Positions 8,269-14,734 of a stretch of DNA of 64,000 bases are shown piece by piece. This DNA is from a virus: positions 65,236-129,235 of IMG/VR virus record IMGVR_UViG_3300029787_000003; one strand, 5' to 3'. A program made the translations under genes and the position numbers. Below the pieces are notes generated by a model. That model ran no database searches. It was given only the letters and a program-made list of their open reading frames with translations, and had not been told where the DNA came from. Within the stretch, counting starts at the first letter, position 1. Every line of letters starts with the position of its first letter.

Positions 8269-8731
8269 AAGACATAAGTATGATGGCGATACGATCATAG
8301 CCACCAGAACACTTGAGTTCGATCCATTTCCTTATGAGTACATAGAGGATGTAATGAAAAAGATTGAGTGTTACCTTACACCTGACTTATTATCACACAA
8401 GAAATTGAAATATCCTGAGGATGTTATCAAATACAGATTTTATGGACATTGCTATCATTCATCACAGGCATTATATTTCCTGATGGATACTGATAGATTG
8501 AAACCTTATAGTGGAGTCGATTGGAGAGAAGAAAAGCATTGGTGGTTACAGGATGAAGATACAATATATGATGTAACTGTTGACCAGTATAACTGTAGAA
8601 ACAAAGTACCACCTTATGATGTTGGTAAGGAGAGTAAATGGTACGGATGGAAACAGAGACCACAACAATTAACACTTGATCTCATGGTCAAAGTGTTAGG
8701 AAAGAGATTAATTAAAGATGAAGCATCCTAA
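8255..8731 (+). CDS. Conserved hypothetical protein, possible papain-like fold
   Basis: A 158-residue protein overlapping the methyltransferase gene by 14 bases. The pattern FYGHCYHSSQALYFLM, then EEKHWWLQDED, then YDVTVDQYN gives Cys (about residue 67), His (about 94) and Asp (about 107) in the order of a papain-like or transglutaminase-like catalytic triad. This is inference from spacing only. It ends the helicase-methyltransferase operon; a terminator follows. Confidence 0.6.
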   Translation: MKKVERHKYDGDTIIATRTLEFDPFPYEYIEDVMKKIECYLTPDLLSHKKLKYPEDVIKYRFYGHCYHSSQALYFLMDTDRLKPYSGVDWREEKHWWLQDEDTIYDVTVDQYNCRNKVPPYDVGKESKWYGWKQRPQQLTLDLMVKVLGKRLIKDEAS

Positions 8732-8761
8732 GTCAATTTCAAAGTAAAATTACTAAGGGGT

Positions 8762-8818
8762 AACAGTTTGCAAACTGTCACACTAGGGGTCGCATAGACC
8801 CCTTTTTTATTATATAAT
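8762..8818 (+). promoter_or_regulatory. Dyad-type promoter (site 2)
   Basis: AACAGTT-N4-AACTGTC starts at 8762, overlapping a perfect 14-bp palindrome CAGTTTGCAAACTG at 8764-8777. The -10 TATAAT is at 8813 (offset 51). The terminator hairpin lies between dyad and -10, and AAACAAAGGAG follows. Confidence 0.7.
8785..8808 (+). terminator. Rho-independent terminator
   Basis: AGGGGTC and GACCCCT pair around a GCATA loop, followed by six T. Confidence 0.85.
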
Positions 8819-8843
8819 AAAGAAGTAAACAAAGGAGAATCCT

Positions 8844-8984
8844 ATGAAGTGCGAAGTAAAACTATATGTTGCAGGAACAGTATTTACTGAGGATGTTCAT
8901 GCTGTTGACTATGCTGAAGCAAAGCGAGTCGCACTAGCAAGAAATCCTAATGCAAGAGTGATTGGTGTAAATGCGAAATTCTAA
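8844..8984 (+). CDS. Conserved small phage protein, 46 aa
   Basis: Begins MKCEVKLYVAGTVFTEDV and ends NPNARVIGVNAKF. I recognise this as a small protein widespread in cyanomyoviruses; its function is unknown. AAAGGAG lies 8 bases upstream of the ATG, and the gene is the first downstream of dyad promoter 2. The predicted fold is two strands, a helix and a strand. It overlaps the next gene by 14 bases. Confidence 0.8.
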   Translation: MKCEVKLYVAGTVFTEDVHAVDYAEAKRVALARNPNARVIGVNAKF

Positions 8985-9171
8985 CTATCAAACCTTTTAT
9001 AAGGATGCGATAAAGAATAAGCAAGGATACGTAACTAAAGATGGTATGTGGGCTGCTATACCATCTAACGGAAAGAAGTTTGCTATTGTTCACAATGGAG
9101 AGGTAGTACACATCTCAAGGAACTACGATAGTGCTATGAACTATATACGGAAAGAACTTAAAAGGAAATGA
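8971..9171 (+). CDS. Hypothetical small basic protein, 66 aa
   Basis: A basic protein (C-terminus YIRKELKRK) starting inside the preceding gene. It has alternating strands (MWAAIPSNGKKFAIVHNGEVVHIS) and a final helix (DSAMNYIRKELKRK), a size and charge consistent with nucleic-acid binding. It is translated from the same transcript as the 46-aa protein. Confidence 0.6.
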   Translation: MRNSNYQTFYKDAIKNKQGYVTKDGMWAAIPSNGKKFAIVHNGEVVHISRNYDSAMNYIRKELKRK

Positions 9172-9174
9172 GTC

Positions 9175-9549
9175 GTGTCTGACCTTGACCTAGCCCCATC
9201 ATCATATGAACCACCTGATGATGTACAATTACAAAATAACAGAGGTACACAAATGAGAGACCAAGCATCAATCGGTAATGAAACACCTGCAATAAAATAT
9301 GATAGAGCATTATCTTTATTCACAGAGTCGGTAATGAAGCCTGACCATGACTTGAGAGGCTGTGCACACAACCAAGGATGTTATAACGAATTGTTAGAGA
9401 TAAGACAACACGTTTTAGAATACCTTAAAACATTAAAAGAAGTTACTCATCACACAAATGCTGACGAGAGTGATGAAATAGAAACTGCAAAATTGGAGTC
9501 AGCAAAATCATATTATAATAACGATCAGAAACCATATTACATACAGTAG
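9175..9549 (+). CDS. Hypothetical protein, 124 aa, GTG start
   Basis: Starts with GTG three bases after the preceding stop. The N-terminal 40 residues are low-complexity and proline/asparagine-rich; the centre carries DHDLRGCAHNQGCYNELLEIRQHVLEYLKTL, with two Cys and a His around a helix, possibly a metal or DNA-binding element. Acidic C-terminal tail. I do not recognise the family. It is the last gene before a short intergenic gap. Confidence 0.6.
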   Translation: MSDLDLAPSSYEPPDDVQLQNNRGTQMRDQASIGNETPAIKYDRALSLFTESVMKPDHDLRGCAHNQGCYNELLEIRQHVLEYLKTLKEVTHHTNADESDEIETAKLESAKSYYNNDQKPYYIQ

Positions 9550-9586
9550 GTATATGTGCGTAGGCATAAATTTTTGTTAAAATGTA

Positions 9587-9619
9587 TCTGTAAATACAGA
9601 CATTATTTGTCTATATAAT
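9587..9619 (+). promoter_or_regulatory. Promoter with an upstream palindrome
   Basis: A perfect 6-bp inverted repeat TCTGTA-AA-TACAGA at 9587-9600 precedes TATAAT at 9614-9619. The palindrome differs from the 17-site dyad. It probably drives the 49-aa gene at 9697, with a leader of about 75 bases. Confidence 0.5.
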
Positions 9620-9696
9620 AATGAAGAGTTAGGAAAAAACAAGATGATCTAAACCATCTTTGTTATGGCGACTAATTTCAATTTGGAGGTTCAATT

Positions 9697-9846
9697 ATGC
9701 ACAACTTAATTTCCTTTAATCAGTTAGCGGGAGATCACGATGATCACCATGACGATTTAATCAAAGAGTACTACGAGTGTCTGATTGAATGTGATCAAGA
9801 ACATCATGTATGTAAACGTATTTGTAAGGAGGTTTTAATTAACTAA
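9697..9846 (+). CDS. Conserved small acidic His/Cys-rich protein, 49 aa
   Basis: Begins MHNLISFNQLAGDHDDHHDDL and continues EYYECLIECDQEHHVCKRICKEV. It has four Cys and seven His, with Cys spaced as C-x3-C-x6-C-x3-C, which could bind metal. GGAGG lies 8 bases before the ATG. I recognise similar small proteins in cyanomyoviruses but know no function. Confidence 0.75.
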   Translation: MHNLISFNQLAGDHDDHHDDLIKEYYECLIECDQEHHVCKRICKEVLIN

Positions 9847-9923
9847 CACGTAAACATCACATAGGTTAAAGGACATGGACAAGTATTTACATCCACCTTA
9901 AAGCAAACATTCATTCATTCACT

Positions 9924-9952
9924 AAACCCTTGACTTCTACAGTCAGGGGTTT
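9924..9952 (+). terminator. Probable rho-independent terminator
   Basis: AAACCCTTGAC pairs with GTCAGGGGTTT (11 bp with one wobble) around a TTCTACA loop. The T stretch is mostly within the stem's 3' arm, so efficiency is uncertain. Confidence 0.6.
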
Positions 9953-9962
9953 TATAATATCA

Positions 9963-9970
9963 TATAAATA
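9963..9970 (+). promoter_or_regulatory. T4-type late promoter TATAAATA
   Basis: Exact late-promoter octamer. A TATAAT also occurs at 9953-9958, so the site may be used by two polymerase forms. The next ATG is only 8 bases downstream. Confidence 0.6.
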
Positions 9971-9977
9971 GGCTTTC

Positions 9978-10148
9978 ATGCAATATGCTTATGTAACAAT
10001 GAATGATAAACAAGCCGCAAAAAAACTTATAAAGATAGCAAGAAAGCATCCTAAATTATATAACAAAAGGGATGTATGGTATGCTAAAATGATTAAAAAG
10101 GAACTAAAGAAAAATGACTCAGGACTCACTAAAGATCAATCGAAATAA
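9978..10148 (+). CDS. Conserved small basic protein, 56 aa
   Basis: A lysine-rich helical protein (KQAAKKLIKIARKHPKLYNKRDVWYAKMIKKELKK). The ATG lies 8 bases after the late-promoter octamer, so either the mRNA is leaderless, or translation starts at the internal ATG at 9999, or transcription comes from further upstream. I recognise similar proteins in cyanomyoviruses. It overlaps the next gene by 35 bases. Confidence 0.65.
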   Translation: MQYAYVTMNDKQAAKKLIKIARKHPKLYNKRDVWYAKMIKKELKKNDSGLTKDQSK

Positions 10149-10272
10149 AGATGGTTCATTTGCTGTTGAGTGGGATAAAGAAGATCCTAACTGGAAATTT
10201 ATGAACACCTTGACTTCTAAAGAAATTCAAGATATTATACAAAAAGCAATGAAAGAAGATGGCCTTATCTGA
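10114..10272 (+). CDS. Conserved small phage protein, 52 aa
   Basis: MTQDSLKINRNKDGSFAVEWD-x-EDPNW, then LTSKEIQDIIQKAM. This combination of a short strand motif with a Trp-rich D-P-N-W and a C-terminal helix recurs in cyanomyoviruses. Function unknown. Its start overlaps the previous gene and its stop overlaps the next by 14 bases, so the three form a translationally coupled set. Confidence 0.7.
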   Translation: MTQDSLKINRNKDGSFAVEWDKEDPNWKFMNTLTSKEIQDIIQKAMKEDGLI

Positions 10273-10480
10273 TACAGTAAAAGCATCCCTAACTGATGCA
10301 CAAGAAGATTTAAGAAATGCACTTGCGTATGCAGCTAGAACTGAAAAACCATTTGTAAGTAAGCACATAGCAGCCTTACTTGCTGATATAGAGAACCTTA
10401 TAGATGCTAGTGATGTAATTGATAGCATCGAGAATAGGAAACTAGGAGATAGTGGACTATTTGGTACATTTTATGACTAA
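10259..10480 (+). CDS. Conserved small phage protein, 73 aa
   Basis: A mostly helical protein (SLTDAQEDLRNALAYAARTEKPFVSKHIAALLADIENLIDASD), ending in a DSGLFGTFYD tail. It starts inside the 52-aa gene. I recognise the pattern as recurrent in cyanomyoviruses; no function known. Confidence 0.7.
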   Translation: MALSDTVKASLTDAQEDLRNALAYAARTEKPFVSKHIAALLADIENLIDASDVIDSIENRKLGDSGLFGTFYD

Positions 10481-10527
10481 ATTATAAAGGGATTATAAAA
10501 TTTATAACTACTTTATATAACCTATGT

Positions 10528-10533
10528 TATAAT
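10528..10533 (+). promoter_or_regulatory. -10 element TATAAT
   Basis: TATAAT followed by ACCAACACAAACAAGC, resembling the initial transcribed region of the dyad promoters, but no dyad is found about 50 bp upstream. It probably drives the genes at 10557 and 10765. Confidence 0.45.
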
Positions 10534-10556
10534 ACCAACACAAACAAGCACAGAAA

Positions 10557-10772
10557 ATGGTCAATTTAGACGAAAGATACCACGATTACCTTATTAATGG
10601 TAAACTTATAAGGATGGATGGTGTAAGCGAAAAATTGATCGGTTATGGTTGGCATTGTGATGGAAACGAGATAAAAGGTTACTATCTTACTACAGAGAAC
10701 CATAAATTATATTATAATACAAACCAAGTATATCAGTACAAAGAAACACTTAAGGAGAAAGTTAATGTCTAA
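10557..10772 (+). CDS. Hypothetical protein, 71 aa
   Basis: A Tyr-rich protein with alternating strands (KLIGYGWHCDGNEIKGYYLTTENHKLYYNTNQVYQY), suggesting a small beta fold. Not recognised. It has no obvious strong ribosome-binding site and overlaps the next gene by 8 bases. Confidence 0.6.
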   Translation: MVNLDERYHDYLINGKLIRMDGVSEKLIGYGWHCDGNEIKGYYLTTENHKLYYNTNQVYQYKETLKEKVNV

Positions 10773-11031
10773 AATGAAACATGATTTAGACCATGAAGTA
10801 TATCTTGATCCTAAGGATCATAAGGAACATATTAATCATGGTATGTTAGAGTATAAAGAATCAGAACTTGAAGAAGTTCATGCAGATTATGAATACTCTC
10901 ATAAAGACGAAGTAGTAGAGCCGAATGAAGGTAAGATTAATGATTGGCACACAAGACACGAGGATAAGCATTTAGAAATATATTGTGATAACCACCCTGA
11001 CGCATTTGAATGTCGAGTATATGACGATTAA
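10765..11031 (+). CDS. Hypothetical acidic protein, 88 aa
   Basis: Very acidic and rich in His and Glu (HDLDHEVYLDPKDHKEHINH, then VVEPNEGKINDW), probably extended or helical. AAGGAG lies upstream of the ATG. The character of a small DNA mimic is possible but not demonstrable. The last gene before the second halogenase. Confidence 0.6.
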   Translation: MSKMKHDLDHEVYLDPKDHKEHINHGMLEYKESELEEVHADYEYSHKDEVVEPNEGKINDWHTRHEDKHLEIYCDNHPDAFECRVYDD

Positions 11032-11052
11032 TTAACCAATATAAATTATATT

Positions 11053-12672
11053 ATGAAAGGAATTAAAATCACAGGTGACGATGGTAACAGAACCATTGAA
11101 TATGAAATGCAAAGTGTAAAGAAGATTACTATAGTTGGTGGTGGTACTGCTGGCTGGATGACTGCTGCTTGGACTGTAAGGAGAGCAGCCGCTTTTCATC
11201 ATGCTCATGTAACTTTAATTGATAAAGAAGTACCTGAGAGAATTGGAGTAGGAGAAGCAAATCTTTTAAACTTTAATAAGTTTATGCACTTTTGTGGTTT
11301 TAATGATCCTACTGCATGGATGGATTCTGTAGATGCTACTTATAAAGGTGGTATCATGTATCCTAATTGGGGTAAAGATGGTAAAACAATATTTCATCCA
11401 TTTGGTCAATATCACTTCCATACTAAAGCACCTGATGGGAGTGATTTTGTAATACCCTATGGTGATGTTCTATCAGCCAATCCTGATATTGATTATGCGT
11501 CATCATTATATTTCTTTCCCTCTTTGATTAAGGATAAAGTAGAGATAAATGAACTCTCAGCATATTCTGAGCAACTAGATTGTGGTAAGTATGTTGAATT
11601 TTTAATGAAAGAGATTAAAGGTTCAAAAGGATTTACATACATAAATTCTACTGTTGAAAATATAAATTGGGATGGGGAAGATATAACATCACTAGACTTG
11701 GCTGATGGTACTAAGAATGAAGCAGATGTATTCATTGACTGTACTGGATTCAAGAGACTGTTATCAGAGAAAAGAGAAATTGTTGATTTTAGTGGTAGAT
11801 TATTTGTAAATACTGCGGTTGCTACAAGAGTACAGTATGTTGATAAGGAGAAAGAGTTGCATCCATATACAACTGCTACCTGTACTGATCATGGATGGAT
11901 ATGGGAAACACCATTGACTACTAGGATAGGAACAGGTCATGTATTTAATAGACATATTACTGACCCTGAGGATGCTAAGGAATATTTTGTTAAGCATTGG
12001 GATAATAGAATTAAGAAAGAAGATTTAAGAACTATAAATTGGGATCCCTGTAGAATTAGTAAGTTTTGGGAAGGTAATGTAATCAACATTGGTCTATCTG
12101 GTGGATTCATTGAACCATTAGAAAGTACTGGAATTGGTCTTATTATTAATGGAATAGAACTACTAGAGGATAGTCTGATTGGTGGGTGTTATGACTACAT
12201 GGATAGAGACCAATATAATTTAAAGTTGATAAATGACTATGAAACTGCTGTAGATTTCATTAGTATGCACTATGACTATTCACATATTCAGAGTCCATTT
12301 TGGGATCATGTTAGAAAGACATTTAAGAAGTCTGGATTTCAAAAGATGATGGAGAGTTCTATCTTAGATCCTGATTATCCAACATATAAAGTATTGAGAC
12401 ATGGATTCTTTGGTGGTCACAACTGGGCAATTTGGTTACATCAATTAATGCAAAAAGAAGGTGGGTATCCAGCCAAGAAATATTTTGATAATAGAAAATG
12501 GAGAAGAGAATTAATTGGAAGACTACAAGAAATGAAAAGTAATGCTAATAAAGGATTACCACATCTTAAAGCACTAGAATATAAACCAACACTTGATGAG
12601 AGAATGATGGGTGAGGAGTCAATTAGAGCATTGGAAGAAGATAATATGAAAAGTGTTAGACAAATGGGATAG
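11053..12672 (+). CDS. Flavin-dependent tryptophan halogenase family protein
   Basis: At 539 residues this is full length for the family. The FAD motif IVGGGTAGW is at about residues 27-35, RIGVGEA near 72, GWIWETPL (the W-x-W-x-x-P signature with Thr in place of Ile) near 280, and GGFIEPLESTGIGLI near 352. Classical PrnA-type enzymes produce HOCl beside FAD and use a catalytic Lys; a candidate YKGG lies near residue 97. It is much closer to canonical halogenases than the 1788-2975 protein. No flavin reductase gene is visible nearby. ATG 11053 is used; ATG 11107 (MQSVKK) also keeps the FAD motif. Confidence 0.88.
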   Translation: MKGIKITGDDGNRTIEYEMQSVKKITIVGGGTAGWMTAAWTVRRAAAFHHAHVTLIDKEVPERIGVGEANLLNFNKFMHFCGFNDPTAWMDSVDATYKGGIMYPNWGKDGKTIFHPFGQYHFHTKAPDGSDFVIPYGDVLSANPDIDYASSLYFFPSLIKDKVEINELSAYSEQLDCGKYVEFLMKEIKGSKGFTYINSTVENINWDGEDITSLDLADGTKNEADVFIDCTGFKRLLSEKREIVDFSGRLFVNTAVATRVQYVDKEKELHPYTTATCTDHGWIWETPLTTRIGTGHVFNRHITDPEDAKEYFVKHWDNRIKKEDLRTINWDPCRISKFWEGNVINIGLSGGFIEPLESTGIGLIINGIELLEDSLIGGCYDYMDRDQYNLKLINDYETAVDFISMHYDYSHIQSPFWDHVRKTFKKSGFQKMMESSILDPDYPTYKVLRHGFFGGHNWAIWLHQLMQKEGGYPAKKYFDNRKWRRELIGRLQEMKSNANKGLPHLKALEYKPTLDERMMGEESIRALEEDNMKSVRQMG

Positions 12673-12679
12673 TATCTGT

Positions 12680-12685
12680 TATAAT
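12680..12685 (+). promoter_or_regulatory. -10 element TATAAT upstream of a structured leader
   Basis: TATAAT 8 bases after the halogenase stop. Transcription would begin just before the pseudoknot element at 12691. No dyad upstream. Confidence 0.5.
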
Positions 12686-12690
12686 GTAAG

Positions 12691-12758
12691 AGTCAGAGAA
12701 ATACTGACTGCGGTAATGCCCTTTGGTAGGTTCAGCATTAGCGGCTATAGGAACCTAC
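12691..12758 (+). ncRNA. Candidate cis-regulatory RNA with H-type pseudoknot
   Basis: A hairpin AGTCAG/CTGACT (12691-12696 with 12704-12709) is followed by two interleaved helices: TAATGC (12714-12719) with GCATTA (12735-12740), and GTAGGTTC (12726-12733) with GAACCTAC (12751-12758). Interleaving gives an H-type pseudoknot. It lies between a -10 element and the start of a DNA methyltransferase gene, the place of a riboswitch or translational control element. Family unknown; the manA and wcaG motifs seen in marine phages are worth comparing. Confidence 0.5.
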
Positions 12759-12780
12759 ACTCATTAAGTACCATACCACT

Positions 12781-13752
12781 ATGATCGAGATAAAGCAACA
12801 GCCTGCTGAGAAGATTGGAGATATAGAGCAAGATTTTGATTTAATATACATGGATCCACCTTTCGGATTACAACGTGAGTTTACTATGGTCGAGAAAGAT
12901 GGAGAGAAGAAGGGATTTGCTGATCAATGGGATTCATTTGATGATTACATGGTGTGGTATGCAAATATTATTATAAAATCATATTATAAGTTAAAGAAGG
13001 ATGGATGGTTATACTTACATAATAACTTTATCAACAATGCTTTAGTATTATCTAAAGTAACTGCTGAAATTCGTAATAATTTCTATACAAATATATCATG
13101 GAAGAGATCAGGGCCTAAGAATAATATTAAGAATGGATGGGGGAATATTGTAGATTCTATCATGGTTATTCAGAAAGGCAACCCCTATTTTGAAGTTGAA
13201 TATACATCACTAGACCCAATATATGAAGCAAATAGTTTTAAAAATAAGGATGAGAATGGATTTTATGCACTAGCAAAAGTTACAGGAGAGAAGAGCAGGC
13301 CGTGTGCTAAGTATGAGTATAAGGGTTATAACCCTGAGTATGGATTCAGAATAACACAAGAGAAACTCAAAGGACTAGACGATCAGAACTTACTACATTA
13401 TGGTAAGAATATGTTATACAAAAAGATATACTCTCATGAGTCTAAGGGAGTTCCAGTTCAGAACTTCTGGGATGATGTATATTTTATATCGAGGAGTGAG
13501 AAGAACAAGAGAAAGTATCCTACTCAGAAACCTCTAAAACTATTAGAAAGAATAATCAAATCAAGTTGCCCACCTGACGGATGGGTACTGGATCCTTTTT
13601 GTGGATCAGGAACAACTGCTATAGCATCTTTGAACCTTGATAGAAATTGTATCACAACTGACGTGAACCCTGACGCAATCAAGATGGCCGATGTGGCAGT
13701 AAAAGAACTGTCACAAGAGAAGTTGAATCCTCTGGTTGAGGTGCTATATTAA
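12781..13752 (+). CDS. DNA methyltransferase (beta-type, probably N6-adenine)
   Basis: A 323-residue enzyme with YMDPPFGLQREF (about residues 23-34) as catalytic motif IV and WVLDPFCGSGTTAIAS (about 266-281) as AdoMet motif I, preceded by KYPTQKPLKLLERII. DPPF and the length suit N6-adenine enzymes of the beta group. The central region (about 90-220) is a likely target-recognition domain. There is no adjacent endonuclease. It differs from the 7423-8268 enzyme, so the phage may carry two modification specificities. Expression may be controlled by the structured leader just upstream. Confidence 0.9.
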   Translation: MIEIKQQPAEKIGDIEQDFDLIYMDPPFGLQREFTMVEKDGEKKGFADQWDSFDDYMVWYANIIIKSYYKLKKDGWLYLHNNFINNALVLSKVTAEIRNNFYTNISWKRSGPKNNIKNGWGNIVDSIMVIQKGNPYFEVEYTSLDPIYEANSFKNKDENGFYALAKVTGEKSRPCAKYEYKGYNPEYGFRITQEKLKGLDDQNLLHYGKNMLYKKIYSHESKGVPVQNFWDDVYFISRSEKNKRKYPTQKPLKLLERIIKSSCPPDGWVLDPFCGSGTTAIASLNLDRNCITTDVNPDAIKMADVAVKELSQEKLNPLVEVLY

Positions 13753-13758
13753 TAGTGG

Positions 13759-13836
13759 GAAACAAAACAGGCAAGGATCTATGGTTGTCTTTGTTCAGCA
13801 AAGAAATTACGTCCTGTAAGTCCGAGTTTTTGTTTC
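13759..13836 (+). ncRNA. Candidate structured RNA leader
   Basis: Nested helices: GAAACAAAA (13759-13767) with TTTTGTTTC (13828-13836), ACAGG (13767-13771) with CCTGT (13813-13817; A13767 can belong to only one of these helices), and a hairpin TCTTTG/CAAAGA (13788-13793 with 13799-13804) with loop TTCAG. It lies in the 109-bp gap before the gene at 13862 and does not look like a tRNA. Function is unknown. Confidence 0.5.
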
Positions 13837-13861
13837 TCGCACCCTAATACTGGAGCATTAC

Positions 13862-14305
13862 ATGGCCACAAGATCAAGAATTGGTTACGTCTTACCTGAC
13901 GATTCAATAGTATCAGTTTACCACCATTGGGATGGATACCCTGAGTGGTTAGGTGTTACTCTTAACAGAGAATACAATACAGAAGAGAAAGTAAGAAAAC
14001 TCATTGATGGTGGTAACATGAGTAATTGTTGGTCAGATAGTAAATTTAATACAGAAACAAAAGAATTTGATAAGGTAGAACCTCATGTAAATTATTATGA
14101 TGGGGATGATGAGAGACCAGAAATATCAGCAACCAGACAAGAGGCTGCTGAGTTGAATTGGGATGCTGAGTTCATCTATTTCTTTATGAATGGAAATTGG
14201 GAATGTTTCTCTATAAACAACAAATTGGATAAAGAGGGTACAGTAGTAGAGTCCACCATACTACCAGTAGAAATACCAGCAGGGGATGTTGCAGATGACA
14301 GTTAA
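13862..14305 (+). CDS. Conserved phage protein, MATRSRIG family
   Basis: A 147-residue protein beginning MATRSRIGYVLPDDSIVSVYHHWDGYPEWLG, a start I recognise from many phage and plasmid hypothetical proteins (MATRSRI-x6-DGSI-x-SVYxHWDGYP). The middle holds a LIDGGNMS segment, also typical. Function unknown. The C-terminus is acidic. The gene ends within the dyad of promoter site 3, so the operator overlaps the coding end. Confidence 0.8.
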   Translation: MATRSRIGYVLPDDSIVSVYHHWDGYPEWLGVTLNREYNTEEKVRKLIDGGNMSNCWSDSKFNTETKEFDKVEPHVNYYDGDDERPEISATRQEAAELNWDAEFIYFFMNGNWECFSINNKLDKEGTVVESTILPVEIPAGDVADDS

Positions 14306-14352
14306 ATAACTGTCACATCCGATATTGTACTATGATGTAAAACTGCTATAAT
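14297..14352 (+). promoter_or_regulatory. Dyad-type promoter (site 3), perfect half-sites
   Basis: GACAGTT-N4-AACTGTC at 14297-14314 is a perfect 7-bp dyad overlapping the preceding stop codon. The -10 TATAAT is at 14347 (offset 50). The transcript would carry the structured element at 14359 in a leader of about 175 bases. Confidence 0.7.
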
Positions 14353-14358
14353 ACAGTT

Positions 14359-14427
14359 GTTGAGAAGGATAAGACTTTCAAGGTTGCGTTCAGTCGCATT
14401 TAAGTCGAACTTAAGCACCTTTTCAAC
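14359..14427 (+). ncRNA. Candidate structured RNA leader
   Basis: GTTGAGAAGG (14359-14368) pairs with CCTTTTCAAC (14418-14427) with one wobble. Inside are GACTT (14373-14377) with AAGTC (14402-14406), and TGCG/CGCA around loop TTCAGT (14385-14398). A competing hairpin TTAAG/CTTAA (14400-14414) is possible. It starts about 7 bases after the -10 of dyad promoter 3. Confidence 0.5.
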
Positions 14428-14445
14428 ACCTTTTACTGGGCATTA

Positions 14446-14490
14446 CCACCCTCAACCGAGAACGTCACAGTACGCCACCCTCAACCGAGA
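14446..14490 (+). repeat. Direct repeat in leader
   Basis: CCACCCTCAACCGAGA occurs at 14446-14461 and again at 14475-14490, 29 bp apart. It lies between the structured RNA and the 37-aa gene. It could be a protein-binding or RNA element. Confidence 0.6.
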
Positions 14491-14533
14491 CCATGTAAGC
14501 CCCAGACCCTTTTGTAAACCTGACTATTTTATT

Positions 14534-14647
14534 ATGTCTCAAACTTTCGCTGAGTTCCTACTCGACAACGCATCTACAGGAAATGAGATTCTCTCAGTTC
14601 TTGATGATATTGTAGAGGTAACTGAAACAGGAGGAACTGACCTATAG
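14534..14647 (+). CDS. Conserved small phage protein, 37 aa
   Basis: MSQTFAEFLLDNASTGNEILS, then VLDDIVEVTETGG. I recognise this small helical acidic protein from cyanomyoviruses. The frame is open further upstream, to an ATG at 14357, but that stretch is the structured RNA leader and gives a low-complexity unrelated sequence; ATG 14534 fits the conserved family start. It is driven by dyad promoter 3. Confidence 0.8.
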   Translation: MSQTFAEFLLDNASTGNEILSVLDDIVEVTETGGTDL

Positions 14648-14704
14648 GCCAGTTAAATAAGTGGAACAAGGCCCCTACACAGGGGTCTTGTTTTCTATTA
14701 TAAT
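14648..14704 (+). promoter_or_regulatory. Dyad-type promoter (site 4)
   Basis: GCCAGTT-N4-AAGTGGA at 14648-14665 starts right after the preceding stop. The -10 TATAAT is at 14699 (offset 51), followed by AAGTACATAGCAAACACAAA. A terminator lies between them. Confidence 0.65.
14670..14694 (+). terminator. Rho-independent terminator
   Basis: GGCCCCT and AGGGGTC pair (one wobble) around ACAC, followed by TTGTTTT. Confidence 0.75.
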
Positions 14705-14734
14705 AAGTACATAGCAAACACAAAGAGTAACTCA

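Noticed and set aside
13759-13836. tRNA or tmRNA gene
   Set aside because: No T-loop GTTCRANNC, no anticodon arm geometry and no CCA-compatible acceptor; the helices fit a leader RNA instead.
14357-14533. N-terminal 59 codons of an open frame ahead of the 37-aa protein
   Set aside because: The stretch is a structured RNA leader with a direct repeat, its translation is unlike any protein pattern, and the conserved family start is ATG 14534.
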